A DNA stretch of 64,000 nucleotides from an uncultured Flavobacterium sp. (GTDB lineage Bacteria > Bacteroidota > Bacteroidia > Flavobacteriales > Flavobacteriaceae), in NCBI GenBank assembly GCA_937773775.1, contig CALJVL010000010.1, forward strand, positions 62,001 to 126,000, given 5' to 3'. Below, piece after piece: positions 26,254 to 36,573 of the stretch. A program made the translations under genes and the position numbers. The notes beneath the pieces were generated by a model. It made no database searches and was not told where the DNA came from. It saw nothing but the letters and a program-made list of their open reading frames with translations. Positions within the stretch are counted from its first letter, which is position 1. Each line of letters starts with the position of its first letter.

Positions 26254-27108
26254 TTACTGCTTGTTTTCTAAACTCAAAAAAGCTTTCCCTAAATATTTAA
26301 TTATATCCGAAGCGATGAAGGTCTGCGTACCGGTTTCAGGCAAAGCGATATCAGCCGTAAGTCCATGAAGATAAATACCCAGCATTGCAGCATCCAACGG
26401 TGTATAAGATTGAGCCAATAAACCTGTAATAATTCCAGTTAAAACATCGCCACTTCCTGCAGTTGCCAAAGCGGCGTTTCCAGTTGTGTTTTTATAAACA
26501 GTTTCCCCATCAATAATATGTGTGGGTGCGCCTTTCATCACGACAATCAAATTATATTGTTTTGAAAACGCGATTGTTTTATCAAACTTATCTTCCTCCG
26601 AATTCCAATTACCTATTAATCGTTGCAATTCTTTCGGGTGTGGTGTCAATATAGTTTTTGGCTGTAACAATGCTAACCACTCTTTGTTAACGGCCAAAAT
26701 GTTCAACGCATCAGCATCGATAACAAGAGGAGTTTTATTGCTTATAAAAAACCGGCGAACTGCTTTTTGGGTTTTAGGTTCTTGTCCCAAACCTGGACCT
26801 ATTCCTATCGCCTGCGGTTTTATGTCGAATGCGATATTGGAAATGTATTTCTCACTTTCGTCCGTGAGCGTCATTACTTCTGGATTCGAAATTTGCAGGA
26901 TCTGATATCCAATTTTAGGAACATAAGCCGTTACAAGTCCACAACCTGATTTAAGGCAAGCCTTTGAGGACAAAACAGCTGCACCCATCTTACCATAACT
27001 TCCCGCGATAATCAATGCGTGCCCCTGAATTCCTTTGTGCGCATTGGAATCAACGGGTTTGTACCGTTCTAGGATTTCTGTTTTATTTATAAAAAAGGGC
27101 TGCTTCAT
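26254..27108 (-). CDS. nnrD: ADP-dependent NAD(P)H-hydrate dehydratase
   Basis: A 284-residue ribokinase-fold enzyme that repairs the hydrated forms of NADH and NADPH, using ADP in bacteria. The family landmarks are [21 protein letters not shown] near the N-terminus and the anion-hole/catalytic motif [19 protein letters not shown] near residue 215-235. In many bacteria this domain is fused to the NnrE epimerase; here it stands alone at normal dehydratase length. It is 64 bp upstream of the HipA-like gene on the same strand. Confidence 0.92.
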   Translation of the reverse strand: MKQPFFINKTEILERYKPVDSNAHKGIQGHALIIAGSYGKMGAAVLSSKACLKSGCGLVTAYVPKIGYQILQISNPEVMTLTDESEKYISNIAFDIKPQAIGIGPGLGQEPKTQKAVRRFFISNKTPLVIDADALNILAVNKEWLALLQPKTILTPHPKELQRLIGNWNSEEDKFDKTIAFSKQYNLIVVMKGAPTHIIDGETVYKNTTGNAALATAGSGDVLTGIITGLLAQSYTPLDAAMLGIYLHGLTADIALPETGTQTFIASDIIKYLGKAFLSLENKQ

Positions 27109-27306
27109 TTTAAATTATTTATTTAAAAATACGAAAATTATAGGAAACCGAAAATAATCATTCCTTTTCAGCAACATGGCATTCCATAAAACTGACGTTT
27201 CATATCACTTAGCTTGCGGCTACACTAAAAATATCAAAAACACTTTTTGTTATTCTTTTAAAAAACTATACTTTAGTCTCCTATAATTACTATTAAAAAT
27301 AAACAG

Positions 27307-28833
27307 ATGCAAAAAACATTATTTTTATTACTCTTAACTGGTTTTATAAATTACTCCAGTGCCCAACAATCTAATAAAGAAGAAAAAACTGCTGCCACAG
27401 AAGTTATTTCTCCAGCAAACCTGGTTTTTAATCCCGATCAAAATGTGATTACAGAGCACATTACTACAATTAAAGGACAAAAAGTGCCTTACAAAGCAAC
27501 TACTGGTACTATGCCTGTATGGGATGAAGACGGAAAAGCTCTTGCAGGATTATTTTATACCTATTACGAACGCTCAGATGTGAAAGATCGAGCTTCCCGC
27601 CCACTGGTTATTTCTTTCAATGGCGGTCCTGGATCTGCATCGGTTTGGATGCATATTGCGTATACAGGACCCAAACTATTAAATATTGATGATGAAGGGT
27701 ACCCGCTGCAACCATATGGAATAAAGGAAAACCCTTATTCTATTTTAGATGTTGCTGATATCGTTTTTGTAAATCCAGTAAACACTGCCTATTCAAGACC
27801 GACAAGCAAAGACATTCCAAAAGAAAAATTCTTTGGCGTAAATGCAGATATCAAATACTTGGCCGACTGGATTAGCGGATTTGTAACTCGAACTAATCGA
27901 TGGGCTTCACCTAAATACCTTATTGGCGAAAGCTATGGCACCACGCGTGTTTCCGGCCTTGCGCTTGAATTACAAAACAAGCAATGGATGTATCTGAATG
28001 GCGTTATATTAGTGTCCCCTACAACTTTAGGAATAACTCGCGGAGTAGCTACTGATGCGGCACTTAAACTCCCCTATTTTGCTGCTACAGCCTGGTATCA
28101 TAAGATGTTAGCTCCCGATTTACAGAATAAGGATTTGACTGATATGCTACCAGAAGTGGAGGACTTTACTATCAATGAACTTCTTCCTTCTTTAAGTAAA
28201 GGTGGCTCACTTGACGAGAAAAAGAAAAAAGAAATAGCCGCTAAAATAGCACGTTATTCTGGCATTTCGGAAAAAGTGGTATTGCAAAATAATCTAGATG
28301 TTCCCTATAATTACTTCTGGAAAGAACTGTTGCGTGATCAAGGATTTACAGTGGGTAGACTAGACTCCCGTTATAAAGGAATTGACCGCAAAGACGCAGG
28401 AGATGGCCCTGATTTCAATGCTGAACTAACTTCGTGGCTGCATTCCTTTACACCCGCTATCAACATGTACATTCGCAATGATTTAAATTATAAAACCGAT
28501 TTCAAATACAACATGTTTGGTCCTGTAAACCCTTGGGATAGAACTAATGACGAAACGGCTGAAAATCTACGTCAGGCGATGGCGCAAAATCCTTACTTGA
28601 ATCTTATGGTTCAATCTGGTTATTATGATGGCGCTTGTGATTATTTTAATTCAAAGTATAATTTATGGCAGATGGACCCAAGTGGAAAGCTAAAAGACAG
28701 AATGAGCTGGAAAGGATATAGAAGCGGACACATGATGTATTTAAGAAAACAAGATTTAGAAACGGCAAATGAAGACATCAGAGACTTTATAAAAAATTCA
28801 CTACCGAAAATAGGAGAAGCTGCGAAGTACTAA
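27307..28833 (+). CDS. Exported S10 family serine carboxypeptidase-like protein
   Basis: A 508-residue alpha/beta-hydrolase peptidase with a signal peptide ending INYSSAQ (residue 20). The S10 oxyanion block reads SFNGGPGSASVWMHIAYTGP, the nucleophile is Ser209 in IGESYGTTR, and the C-terminal region contributes NPYLNLMVQSGYYDGACD (Asp) and YRSGHMMYL (His). These enzymes remove C-terminal residues from peptides in the periplasm or outside the cell. It fits the exported-protease-rich lifestyle suggested by the window. A terminator-like hairpin follows at 28852. Confidence 0.92.
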   Translation: MQKTLFLLLLTGFINYSSAQQSNKEEKTAATEVISPANLVFNPDQNVITEHITTIKGQKVPYKATTGTMPVWDEDGKALAGLFYTYYERSDVKDRASRPLVISFNGGPGSASVWMHIAYTGPKLLNIDDEGYPLQPYGIKENPYSILDVADIVFVNPVNTAYSRPTSKDIPKEKFFGVNADIKYLADWISGFVTRTNRWASPKYLIGESYGTTRVSGLALELQNKQWMYLNGVILVSPTTLGITRGVATDAALKLPYFAATAWYHKMLAPDLQNKDLTDMLPEVEDFTINELLPSLSKGGSLDEKKKKEIAAKIARYSGISEKVVLQNNLDVPYNYFWKELLRDQGFTVGRLDSRYKGIDRKDAGDGPDFNAELTSWLHSFTPAINMYIRNDLNYKTDFKYNMFGPVNPWDRTNDETAENLRQAMAQNPYLNLMVQSGYYDGACDYFNSKYNLWQMDPSGKLKDRMSWKGYRSGHMMYLRKQDLETANEDIRDFIKNSLPKIGEAAKY

Positions 28834-28851
28834 GATTGCACTTTTCTGGGT

Positions 28852-28890
28852 AAAAAGACAAACCAAAGCTATTTTTTGATTTGTCTTTTT
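28852..28890 (+). terminator. Terminator after S10 peptidase
   Basis: 11-bp perfect arms AAAAAGACAAA / TTTGTCTTTTT around a 17-nt loop, ending in a T5 run. Confidence 0.82.
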
Positions 28891-29045
28891 ATTCCAATTA
28901 GGTTTCGAAGTTCTTTAATAAAAAGAATATCACAATAGATAGTTAGAAATAGCTCCTCAGTAGTATTGAATTTACAATTATAATGCCTTAAATCTGATAA
29001 TTTTTCAATAAATTAGCCACTTCAAAAAATCATAAAAAAGCGATA

Positions 29046-30128
29046 ATGAAAAATACTGCGCTAACGCACATACACGAGAGTTTGGGAGCAAAAATGCTAC
29101 CATTTGCCGGATACAATATGCCTATTTTATATGAAGGGGTAAATGCAGAACATGAAACTGTACGTAACGCAGTGGGTGTATTTGACGTTTCTCATATGGG
29201 AGAATTCTTGCTTTCAGGTCCAAATGCTTTAGCTTTGATTCAAAAAGTTAGCTCAAACGACGCTTCAGTGTTAACTGTTGGTAGAGCGCAATATTCTTGT
29301 TTGCCTAACAATGAAGGTGGTGTTGTAGACGATTTGCTTATATACAAGATGAAAGAGGAGGAATACTTACTGGTTGTAAATGCTTCGAATATTGAAAAAG
29401 ACTGGAATTGGATTTCGAGTCAAAATGATTTGGGTGTCGACATGAAAAACTTATCTGATGACTACTCTTTATTGGCAATTCAAGGGCCTAAAGCAGTTGA
29501 AGCAATGCAATCATTGTCTTCTGTAGATTTATCCGCCATTAAGTACTATCATTTTGAAGTAGCAGATTTTGCAGGATTAGACAATGTTATTATATCAGCT
29601 ACTGGTTACACCGGCTCGGGTGGATTTGAAATTTATTGTAAAAATGAAGACGCTGAACAAATATGGAATAAAGTATTTGAAGCTGGTGCCCCTTATGGAA
29701 TCAAACCAATAGGATTGGCTGCACGTGATACTTTACGTCTTGAGATGGGTTTGTGCCTTTACGGAAACGACCTAAGCGACACTACATCTCCGCTTGAAGC
29801 AGGATTAGGTTGGATTACTAAATTCACAAAAGAATTCACTAACTCTGAAAACTTGAAAAAGCAGAAGGAAGAAGGTGTTACTAGAAAATTAGTTGCTTTT
29901 GAAATGCAAGAACGTGCGGTACCTAGACATGATTATGAAATTGTGGATGCCTCAGGAACTGTTATCGGAATTGTAACTTCTGGAACCATGTCTCCTTCTA
30001 TGAACAAAGGAATTGGACTAGGTTATGTTAGCCTTGCTAATAGTGCGGTTGATAATGATATCTTTATCCGAATCAGAAAAAATGATGTTCCAGCTAAGGT
30101 AGTTAAGTTGCCTTTCTACAAGAAATAA
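29046..30128 (+). CDS. gcvT: Glycine cleavage system T protein (aminomethyltransferase)
   Basis: A 360-residue tetrahydrofolate-dependent aminomethyltransferase of the glycine cleavage complex; it releases ammonia from the lipoyl-bound aminomethyl group on H protein and forms 5,10-methylene-THF. Diagnostic stretches are [11 protein letters not shown] near residue 45, [28 protein letters not shown] and [17 protein letters not shown]. Full length. No gcvH or gcvP is nearby, and no glycine riboswitch-like fold is visible in the 200-bp upstream gap. Confidence 0.96.
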   Translation: MKNTALTHIHESLGAKMLPFAGYNMPILYEGVNAEHETVRNAVGVFDVSHMGEFLLSGPNALALIQKVSSNDASVLTVGRAQYSCLPNNEGGVVDDLLIYKMKEEEYLLVVNASNIEKDWNWISSQNDLGVDMKNLSDDYSLLAIQGPKAVEAMQSLSSVDLSAIKYYHFEVADFAGLDNVIISATGYTGSGGFEIYCKNEDAEQIWNKVFEAGAPYGIKPIGLAARDTLRLEMGLCLYGNDLSDTTSPLEAGLGWITKFTKEFTNSENLKKQKEEGVTRKLVAFEMQERAVPRHDYEIVDASGTVIGIVTSGTMSPSMNKGIGLGYVSLANSAVDNDIFIRIRKNDVPAKVVKLPFYKK

Positions 30129-30214
30129 ATTGTTTTTTGGTCAAAAAATATAAGTTCTCAAACTAATTTTTAAAATAATTAGCTTAACTTTATTTGACAA
30201 GATGACCACAATTT

Positions 30215-32212
30215 ATGAAAACAATTTCACTGCTTTTGTTTTTGATAACATTTTCGGTTTTTGCCCAAAATGAAACTAAAACATGTGAAATACTTTCTAA
30301 AATAAATACGCTTATTCAAAGCGAGCATATTCTTCCAAAACCGATAGACGACAGTCTCTCGGTTTTTGTTTTTGATAAGCTTATTGATGAACTAGATCCC
30401 TCCCACAATCTCTTCCTAAAGTCAGAATACGAAACTCTTTCGCGAAAATATCGTTTTCAACTTGACGATTATATCAATGCTAAAAATTGCTCCTTCCTGA
30501 CCGATATAAATAGTGTTTTTAAAGCTGGGCTAACGCGAAACAAAATTTGCTTAGAAGCAATAGCAAATGAAAGCCTAGATTATGACACAAAAGATACTAT
30601 TCACTTTTACAGGAAATCAGTTCCGTTCTACCTGATGGAAAATCAAATTGAAAAAGTTTTGCTAAAGAAAATAAAATATGAGGTTCTAGATGATATCGCT
30701 TCAAAAATCACTAGCCTTGACTCCATTAAAGCTAACTTTAAGGCATTAACATCAGCATCAAAAAAAATAATTATAGAGAATGAACTTTGTAGAATAAATG
30801 CCATCCTACAAAGCAAAAGTGCTAATTCAGAAAGTGTCTTTAATCATTTCTGTAATTACTTTGACCCGCACACTGCCTACTTCAGTAATGACTCCAAATC
30901 AAATTTTGTTTCGTCTTTATCAAAAGAGCATCTGTCATTGGGATTAAATGTAAGACTAAATGAAAACAATGAAGTCATCATTTATGCTATAAACCCTAAC
31001 GGCCCTGCGTTCCAAACAGGTAAAATTAAAAGAGGAGATCAAATTATTTCTGTTTCCAATAAGAAGGAAACGTACGACGTCTCTTGCGCAACGATAGAAT
31101 CAATATCAACAATGATTGTTTCTAATAGCAATAAGACAATCATACTAACATTGAGAAGAAACTCAGGTCAAAATTTCGACTTTACTATTGAGAAACAACT
31201 CATAAAAGATGAGACAAGCACAGTCTACAGCTTTATCATCGAAGAAAAAAATGAAAAATTCGGTTATCTAAAAATTCCAAGTTTTTATGCCGACTTTGAA
31301 GGAAATAGCGGCAGAGGTTGCGCAGAAGACGTAGCTATGGAAGTGCTCAAATTACAGAAAGAAGATATTAAAGAACTAATTATAGATTTAGTTGACAATG
31401 GAGGTGGCTCCATTGAAGAGGCGATAAAGTTAGCAGGAATATTTATTGATTCGGGACCTATTTCAATTATTGTCGATAATAAACAGCTTTCCACAATAGT
31501 AAATGACCCATATACGGGCATGTTGTATAAGTATGCAATTGTTGTTCTAATAAATGGCAATACGGCATCTGCAAGTGAATTTTTCGCTTCCATTCTACAA
31601 GATTATAATAGAGCATTGTTGCTGGGAAGTTCTACTCTCGGCAAAGCGACAATACAAACTATAATGCCGCTAGACCAGAATGACAATGAGAATTTCTTAA
31701 AACTGACGATTAACAAATTTTATCGGGTGACTGGCAAAAGTAACAAGGCCTTGGGTATTACTCCAAATGTATTATTGCCGCAAATCTATGAAACAGTCTG
31801 TCCAAAGGAGAGCAATAGTCCATCTTCATTTAAAAATGACAGCTTGACAACACAGTGCCCTTTTAAGCTGTACATGAATACCAGTTGGTTTGAAAAAGCC
31901 GCAAACAACAGCAAAAAAAGAATTGCTTCCAATCCCTATTTCAATGAAATAAAACAAGTAAACAAAAAAATAACTGACTTAATTAATAAACCAAAACTAC
32001 CACTACCTATAACTATTGAAGCTGTGTTAAGAGACCAGTTGGAAATCAATCGTTTATCCCTTGAAATTACTACCCTTGAGGCAAAAACTAATAATTTAAA
32101 GATCCATAACTCTTACTTGAATAAATTTCTTCTCAGCCTATATCCCCCTGAAAAAGAAAGCAATCAATTTCAACTGGAAATACTAAAAACAAATCAATTT
32201 CTAAAGGAGTAG
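30215..32212 (+). CDS. Exported S41 family C-terminal-processing-type protease
   Basis: A 665-residue periplasmic protease with a signal peptide ending ITFSVFAQ (residue 17). An N-terminal helical region (20-230) resembles that of Prc/Tsp proteins. It is followed by a PDZ domain (LSLGLNVRLNENNEVIIYAI, then GPAFQTGKIKRGDQIISV) and an S41 catalytic domain with Ser454 in TASASEF and Lys477 in TLGKATIQ, the expected Ser-Lys dyad. A C-terminal helical tail follows. Such enzymes degrade or trim proteins from their C-termini. A near-consensus box (TTTATTTG) precedes it. Single gene. Confidence 0.9.
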   Translation: MKTISLLLFLITFSVFAQNETKTCEILSKINTLIQSEHILPKPIDDSLSVFVFDKLIDELDPSHNLFLKSEYETLSRKYRFQLDDYINAKNCSFLTDINSVFKAGLTRNKICLEAIANESLDYDTKDTIHFYRKSVPFYLMENQIEKVLLKKIKYEVLDDIASKITSLDSIKANFKALTSASKKIIIENELCRINAILQSKSANSESVFNHFCNYFDPHTAYFSNDSKSNFVSSLSKEHLSLGLNVRLNENNEVIIYAINPNGPAFQTGKIKRGDQIISVSNKKETYDVSCATIESISTMIVSNSNKTIILTLRRNSGQNFDFTIEKQLIKDETSTVYSFIIEEKNEKFGYLKIPSFYADFEGNSGRGCAEDVAMEVLKLQKEDIKELIIDLVDNGGGSIEEAIKLAGIFIDSGPISIIVDNKQLSTIVNDPYTGMLYKYAIVVLINGNTASASEFFASILQDYNRALLLGSSTLGKATIQTIMPLDQNDNENFLKLTINKFYRVTGKSNKALGITPNVLLPQIYETVCPKESNSPSSFKNDSLTTQCPFKLYMNTSWFEKAANNSKKRIASNPYFNEIKQVNKKITDLINKPKLPLPITIEAVLRDQLEINRLSLEITTLEAKTNNLKIHNSYLNKFLLSLYPPEKESNQFQLEILKTNQFLKE

Positions 32213-32300
32213 ATAAACATATTAGAAGATTTCAACTCTTTAAAATAGACTCAAAAGTGTCCATATTCCTTCGATTGAATGAAAAGAACAGCACTTCATC

Positions 32301-32331
32301 TTGGTAAGAGTAACTAATAGACGTATTTTTG
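32301..32331 (+). promoter_or_regulatory. Promoter of yebC-type gene
   Basis: TTG at 32301-32303 and TATTTTTG at 32324-32331 with a 20-base spacer match the flavobacterial promoter. The ATG follows 23 bases after the -7 box. Confidence 0.65.
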
Positions 32332-32354
32332 CAACTCAATATAATAATTTAGAA

Positions 32355-33068
32355 ATGGGAAGAGCGTTTGAATTCAGAAAAGGGAGAAAAATGAAACGTT
32401 GGTCAGCGATGGCCAAAGCATTTACCAGAATTGGAAAAGACATCGTAATGGCCGTGAAGGAAGGTGGGCCAAATCCTGAAGCCAATTCTAGATTACGTGC
32501 GGTTATACAAAATTCAAAGGCAGCAAACATGCCTAAAGAAAATGTGGAACGCGCCATTAAAAAAGCTACAGATAAGGATACTGCTGATTATAAGGAAGTG
32601 CTTTTTGAAGGTTATGCACCACATGGAATTGCGGTTATCGTGGAAACTGCCACCGACAATAACAACAGAACCGTTGCTAATGTAAGAAGTTGTTTTAACA
32701 AATGCAATGGAACGATGGGTACACAAGGATCAGTCGAATTTATGTTTGACCACACCTGTAACTTCCGAATCCCTGCTGAAGGATTAGATCCTGAAGAATT
32801 AGAGTTGGAATTAATTGACTTTGGCGCTGAGGAAGTTTTTGAAGACGAAGACGGTATTTTAATCTATGCCCCTTTTACTAGCTTTGGAACCATCCAAAAA
32901 GAATTGGAAAACAGAGGTTTGGAAATACTTTCTTCCGGCTTTGAAAGAATCCCTCAAATCACGAAAAAACTAACGGAAGATGAGATGGCTGACGTCGAAA
33001 AATTGATCGAGAAGCTGGAAGATGATGAGGATGTGATGAACGTCTATCATACTATGGAAGAAGCTTAG
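32355..33068 (+). CDS. YebC/PmpR family protein
   Basis: A 237-residue member of the YebC family, beginning MGRAFEFRKGRKMKRWSAM, a typical Bacteroidetes opening. It has the acidic and mixed domains (YAPHGIAVIVETATDNNNRTV, GSVEFMFDHTCNF). Family members have been described as DNA-binding regulators and, more recently, as ribosome-associated factors that relieve stalling at proline runs. I set the start at ATG 32355 because it lies right after the promoter; an upstream TTG in frame falls inside the -33 box. Confidence 0.93.
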   Translation: MGRAFEFRKGRKMKRWSAMAKAFTRIGKDIVMAVKEGGPNPEANSRLRAVIQNSKAANMPKENVERAIKKATDKDTADYKEVLFEGYAPHGIAVIVETATDNNNRTVANVRSCFNKCNGTMGTQGSVEFMFDHTCNFRIPAEGLDPEELELELIDFGAEEVFEDEDGILIYAPFTSFGTIQKELENRGLEILSSGFERIPQITKKLTEDEMADVEKLIEKLEDDEDVMNVYHTMEEA

Positions 33069-33153
33069 ACAAGCTCGTTTTATACGAAACAAAACTCCAG
33101 TACTACTGGAGTTTTTCTATTTAATATTAGAATCCAATTCTAAATACACGAAA

Positions 33154-34014
33154 ATGTTATTTCTCCTTTTAAGTATTTTATGTAGTGTTACCGTGGGTAT
33201 CATCTTCAAAATATCTCGAAAATACTCAATCAGCACGGTGCAAATAGTGGCTTGGAATTATATTTTCGCAATTCTGTTATGTTATCTGTTATTCCCTCCC
33301 GATTTGAATGCCATAGATGCCAAAGCGCCTTGGAGTATTTACATAAGTCTTGGAGTTTTGCTGCCTGCCATTTTTCTTTTTTTGGCAGCATCGATAAAGT
33401 ATATGGGTATCGTACAAACAGACGCTGCACAACGGCTGTCGTTATTTATTCCCATCTTAGCAGCTTGGCTATTGTTCAAAGAAGATTTTAACACGCTCAA
33501 GATTACGGCTTTTTTCATAGCCTTACCGGCAATATTACTTATACTTTCCAAAAAAGCAGAAAACAAAAACAACAAATGGATTTATCCTGCCATAGTTCTG
33601 GTTGGATTTGGACTTATAGACGTTCTTTTTAAACAAATTGCGCTATATACCAACTTAGCCTTTACAACCTCTCTATTAGTTATCTTTTGTATTGCACTGA
33701 TCATTATGGTTGCAGCAGTAATCTATGAAGTTATCTTCAAGAAAGTCAGCTTGACCAGAGTCAACTTTATTTTGGGTGCTTTAGTGGGCGTATTTAACTT
33801 TGGGAATATCCTTTTCTACCTGAAAGCACATAAGGCATTTGCCGAAAACCCCTCTACAGTTTTTGCTGCGATGAATATGGGTGTAATTATCATAGGAAGT
33901 CTTGTGGGGATATTGGTTTTTAAAGAGAAAGTTAGTCGTTACAATTACCTTGGATTACTCTTGGCCATAGTTGCTATTGTGCTGATCACATTTTCTCAAA
34001 TTCTCACTAAATAA
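33154..34014 (+). CDS. EamA/DMT family membrane transporter
   Basis: A 286-residue inner-membrane protein of about ten hydrophobic helices with internal two-fold repeat typical of EamA (drug/metabolite transporter) proteins: an early IFLFLAASIKYMGIVQTDAA with RLSLFIPILAAWLLF, and a matching late MNMGVIIIGSLVGILVFKEK. The substrate is not predictable. 85 bp after the yebC-type gene in the same direction; a short inverted repeat (CTCCAGTACTACTGGAG at 33091-33107) with trailing T's between them may terminate the former. Confidence 0.85.
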   Translation: MLFLLLSILCSVTVGIIFKISRKYSISTVQIVAWNYIFAILLCYLLFPPDLNAIDAKAPWSIYISLGVLLPAIFLFLAASIKYMGIVQTDAAQRLSLFIPILAAWLLFKEDFNTLKITAFFIALPAILLILSKKAENKNNKWIYPAIVLVGFGLIDVLFKQIALYTNLAFTTSLLVIFCIALIIMVAAVIYEVIFKKVSLTRVNFILGALVGVFNFGNILFYLKAHKAFAENPSTVFAAMNMGVIIIGSLVGILVFKEKVSRYNYLGLLLAIVAIVLITFSQILTK

Positions 34015-34179
34015 AAAAATTATACTAAATCCTGTTTATAATTGGTATATTACTTCCCTAATTATTTTACAAACGAAGCTTTATTAGCATTACCTGGTTA
34101 AACGGAGGGTTATTAGCAAACACTTATCTTTTTATACTTTATAAAAACCTATAATTTTTTTACATGCTTGCAAGTTTAT

Positions 34180-34187
34180 TATATTTG
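34180..34187 (+). promoter_or_regulatory. -7 promoter box upstream of PLP enzyme
   Basis: TATATTTG matches TAnnTTTG. It is 230 bases upstream of the 34417 start, implying a long 5' leader that contains the short frame at 34238. No TTG at the standard spacing. Confidence 0.4.
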
Positions 34188-34237
34188 CTTGATTTTTGAT
34201 AAATTCGGAGCCCTAAAAGCATGCGAGACTTTAAACT

Positions 34238-34396
34238 ATGTGTGGAATATCACAGTTTAATAAAAAGAATATTATCACTTAATACAAAGGGGAAATTAGT
34301 TTTTTTTATGGCGGTTTTCCACCGAAATTAGCAGCTGATTTCATGTGTTTAACTAATCCGCTAAATACTCCTAATAAAGAATATCGTTCTAAGTAA
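34238..34396 (+). other. Short upstream reading frame with internal stop, in leader of PLP enzyme gene
   Basis: An ATG opens a 14-residue frame (MCGISQFNKKNIIT) ending in TAA at 34280-34282. The same frame then stays open for 37 more codons (including FFYGGFPPKLAADF and NPLNTPNKEYRSK) until TAA at 34394, 20 bases before the next gene. The MCGI start recalls class II glutamine amidotransferases, but no further similarity is seen. It may be a decayed small gene, a regulatory upstream frame, or chance. I do not recognise it. Confidence 0.3.
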
Positions 34397-34416
34397 CGTT
34401 TTAAATTATAACATCT

Positions 34417-36489
34417 ATGACAAACAACATTCTAATTGAAAATCAATATAAAAGAACAAGTTTATTTGAAAAAGAAAACGTTGACTATTTGGTTCGCATT
34501 TTAAAAAGATTCAATACCGTACCAAAAATAAATAATATCAATATTATTACCTCAACTAGTGAACCTACTATTTTCAAAATCGTTCCCAATAAATCGATTA
34601 TAATTGGTTCGTCTTTTTTGAATAAACCCATTTTGGCCTTAGTCTATTTAAGATATGGTATCGAATGGCAACTGTGGTATAAAGCTTTGAATAACGAAAA
34701 AAAAGATGCTGTTTTATGCGATATAGCAGCACTTGAAGTGATTCGAATATTTTATAATTTACTACCTAAGGACGATAAAGAAAAATTAGAAAACCTAGAT
34801 TATCTCTTAATTAATTTAATTAAAAATGATACCCGTTTAAATGCGGAATCTTTATTAAACAACGAAGAGCTGCAATCTTTTCATGATTTAAAAAGTTCAA
34901 ACAAGGAACTTAAAGAATCTTGGAAACCTATTATTGAAAATCTAGCAAAACCTACAGAATACTTGTTGATGTCTGGAGGTGATCTTAGATTGAATATCGA
35001 CGAAATTCATTTGCTAAACAAATACGGATGTCGCCCATTCCCAAGACCCGATGCTTTTACTTTTGCCTCATCAACAGCGACAAGTGTTTCAAATTTTGCC
35101 TTTGATAAAACAGATAAAGTTAGAAGTATATTAATTAGAAATAGCCTAAAAAATGGTTTCAAAAAGACTACACTAGAGTTTTCTGAATTACTAAAAAACA
35201 ATCTTAGAAAAACATTCAAATTAAATGAGGAGTGTGAAATAATTTTTTCACCATCGGGTACTGACTCTTCTCTTCAAATAGCAGCTATAACACAAATTAT
35301 TTTCGATAAAGACATTACACATATTTTGGTTGCTTCTGATGAAACTGGTAGCGGTGTTGCCGCGGCCTTGAAAGGATGTCATTTTGAAAATACTACTGCC
35401 TTAAATTATCCAATTAAAAAAGGTGAGAAAATTGAAGGTTTTAGAGATGTTGATTTAATTAAAATCCCTTTTAGAGATGAAAACGGCGCATTAAAATCAT
35501 CCAATCAATTAGATGAAGAAGTATTTGAGGCTGTTTCTAGAACCAAAGATCTAGGCAGGCACGTAGTTTTGCATACGATGGATCAATCGAAACTAGGCTA
35601 TCAATCTCCTAGTGATGAATTCATATCAAGACTAAATACACTTGAAAAATTATCAATTCAAATAATTGTAGATGGCTCACAGCTCAGATTAGATCCAAAA
35701 GACATACAAAATTATTTAAATAAAGGATACATTGTTACCATCACAGGGAGTAAGTTCTTCACTGGCCCTCCATATTGCGGCGCATTAATACTACCAAAAA
35801 AGGTCAATAAATTAATTCATTCTGTAAAAAACACATTGCCCAAAGGTTTAACTAAATATTACAATCATTCCGATTGGCCTACTTCTTGGTTCTGTTCAAA
35901 TGAATTATCTGATGGTTATAACTACGGCTCATATATGCGCTGGAATGCGGCCGTGGTTGAAATGGACAGGTACTACAAAACACCTATTTTGTACCGAAAT
36001 ATGGGTATTGAGATGTTTTGCAATTTTGTTGATGACTCCATAAAAGAGGCCTGCTTTTTACAGCATATTTATGGTGATGAAACTAAAACGAAAAGTTATA
36101 GTAGTAAAGAGTTTGGAATAAGAAATATCCGTACCATTTTTCCTTTCTTCATTTTTAAAGATAATGAAGTATTGTCAGTTGATAAAGTGAAAAAATTATA
36201 TACTTTACTAAATTCTGATTTATCAGATCAGTTTAAAGACGCTTCTCTAGAAATAATTCGACTTGCTGCTCAAAAATGCCATATCGGTCAAGCTGTTAAT
36301 GTAAAATATACTAATGAAATTGAAAGTGCAATTTTAAGAATCAGTTTGGGTTCAAGAGTTATTTCTGAAAGTTGGGTCAATAGGGACATTAGTCTCTTTT
36401 TTAGAAATATAGAATCACAAATGAGTCAGATCACGATTACTATTAAAAAGATAGAGTTAATTCTTAGTAATCCTGAATTATTGGACTAA
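34417..36489 (+). CDS. Large PLP-dependent (fold type I) enzyme of unknown substrate
   Basis: A 690-residue protein. Residues about 200-600 look like a fold type I PLP enzyme related to class V aminotransferases, desulfurases and decarboxylases: SPSGTDSSLQ near 279-288 (cofactor phosphate loop), IIVDGSQLRLD with Asp419, and the candidate Schiff-base Lys446 in TGSKFFTGPPYCG. The first ~190 residues form an unassigned N-terminal domain, hydrophilic overall with a hydrophobic ILALVYLRYGIEW patch; the last ~90 include a helical tail. It is noticeably more AT-rich than its neighbours. It is preceded by an unusual 400-bp leader and convergent with a cysteine-synthase-like gene. I cannot assign a reaction. 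Confidence 0.7.
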   Translation: MTNNILIENQYKRTSLFEKENVDYLVRILKRFNTVPKINNINIITSTSEPTIFKIVPNKSIIIGSSFLNKPILALVYLRYGIEWQLWYKALNNEKKDAVLCDIAALEVIRIFYNLLPKDDKEKLENLDYLLINLIKNDTRLNAESLLNNEELQSFHDLKSSNKELKESWKPIIENLAKPTEYLLMSGGDLRLNIDEIHLLNKYGCRPFPRPDAFTFASSTATSVSNFAFDKTDKVRSILIRNSLKNGFKKTTLEFSELLKNNLRKTFKLNEECEIIFSPSGTDSSLQIAAITQIIFDKDITHILVASDETGSGVAAALKGCHFENTTALNYPIKKGEKIEGFRDVDLIKIPFRDENGALKSSNQLDEEVFEAVSRTKDLGRHVVLHTMDQSKLGYQSPSDEFISRLNTLEKLSIQIIVDGSQLRLDPKDIQNYLNKGYIVTITGSKFFTGPPYCGALILPKKVNKLIHSVKNTLPKGLTKYYNHSDWPTSWFCSNELSDGYNYGSYMRWNAAVVEMDRYYKTPILYRNMGIEMFCNFVDDSIKEACFLQHIYGDETKTKSYSSKEFGIRNIRTIFPFFIFKDNEVLSVDKVKKLYTLLNSDLSDQFKDASLEIIRLAAQKCHIGQAVNVKYTNEIESAILRISLGSRVISESWVNRDISLFFRNIESQMSQITITIKKIELILSNPELLD

Positions 36490-36521
36490 AAAAAGAAGTT
36501 TTCTCCATTTATGTCCAACAA

Positions 36522-36556
36522 AAAAGTCCCATTTGCAAAAGCGAATGAGACTTTTA
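36522..36556. terminator. Bidirectional terminator between two PLP enzyme genes
   Basis: Imperfect stem AAAAGTCCCATTTGC against GCGAATGAGACTTTT with an AAAA loop, between convergent genes. Confidence 0.75.
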
Positions 36557-36573
36557 AATTTATAGTTATTAAC

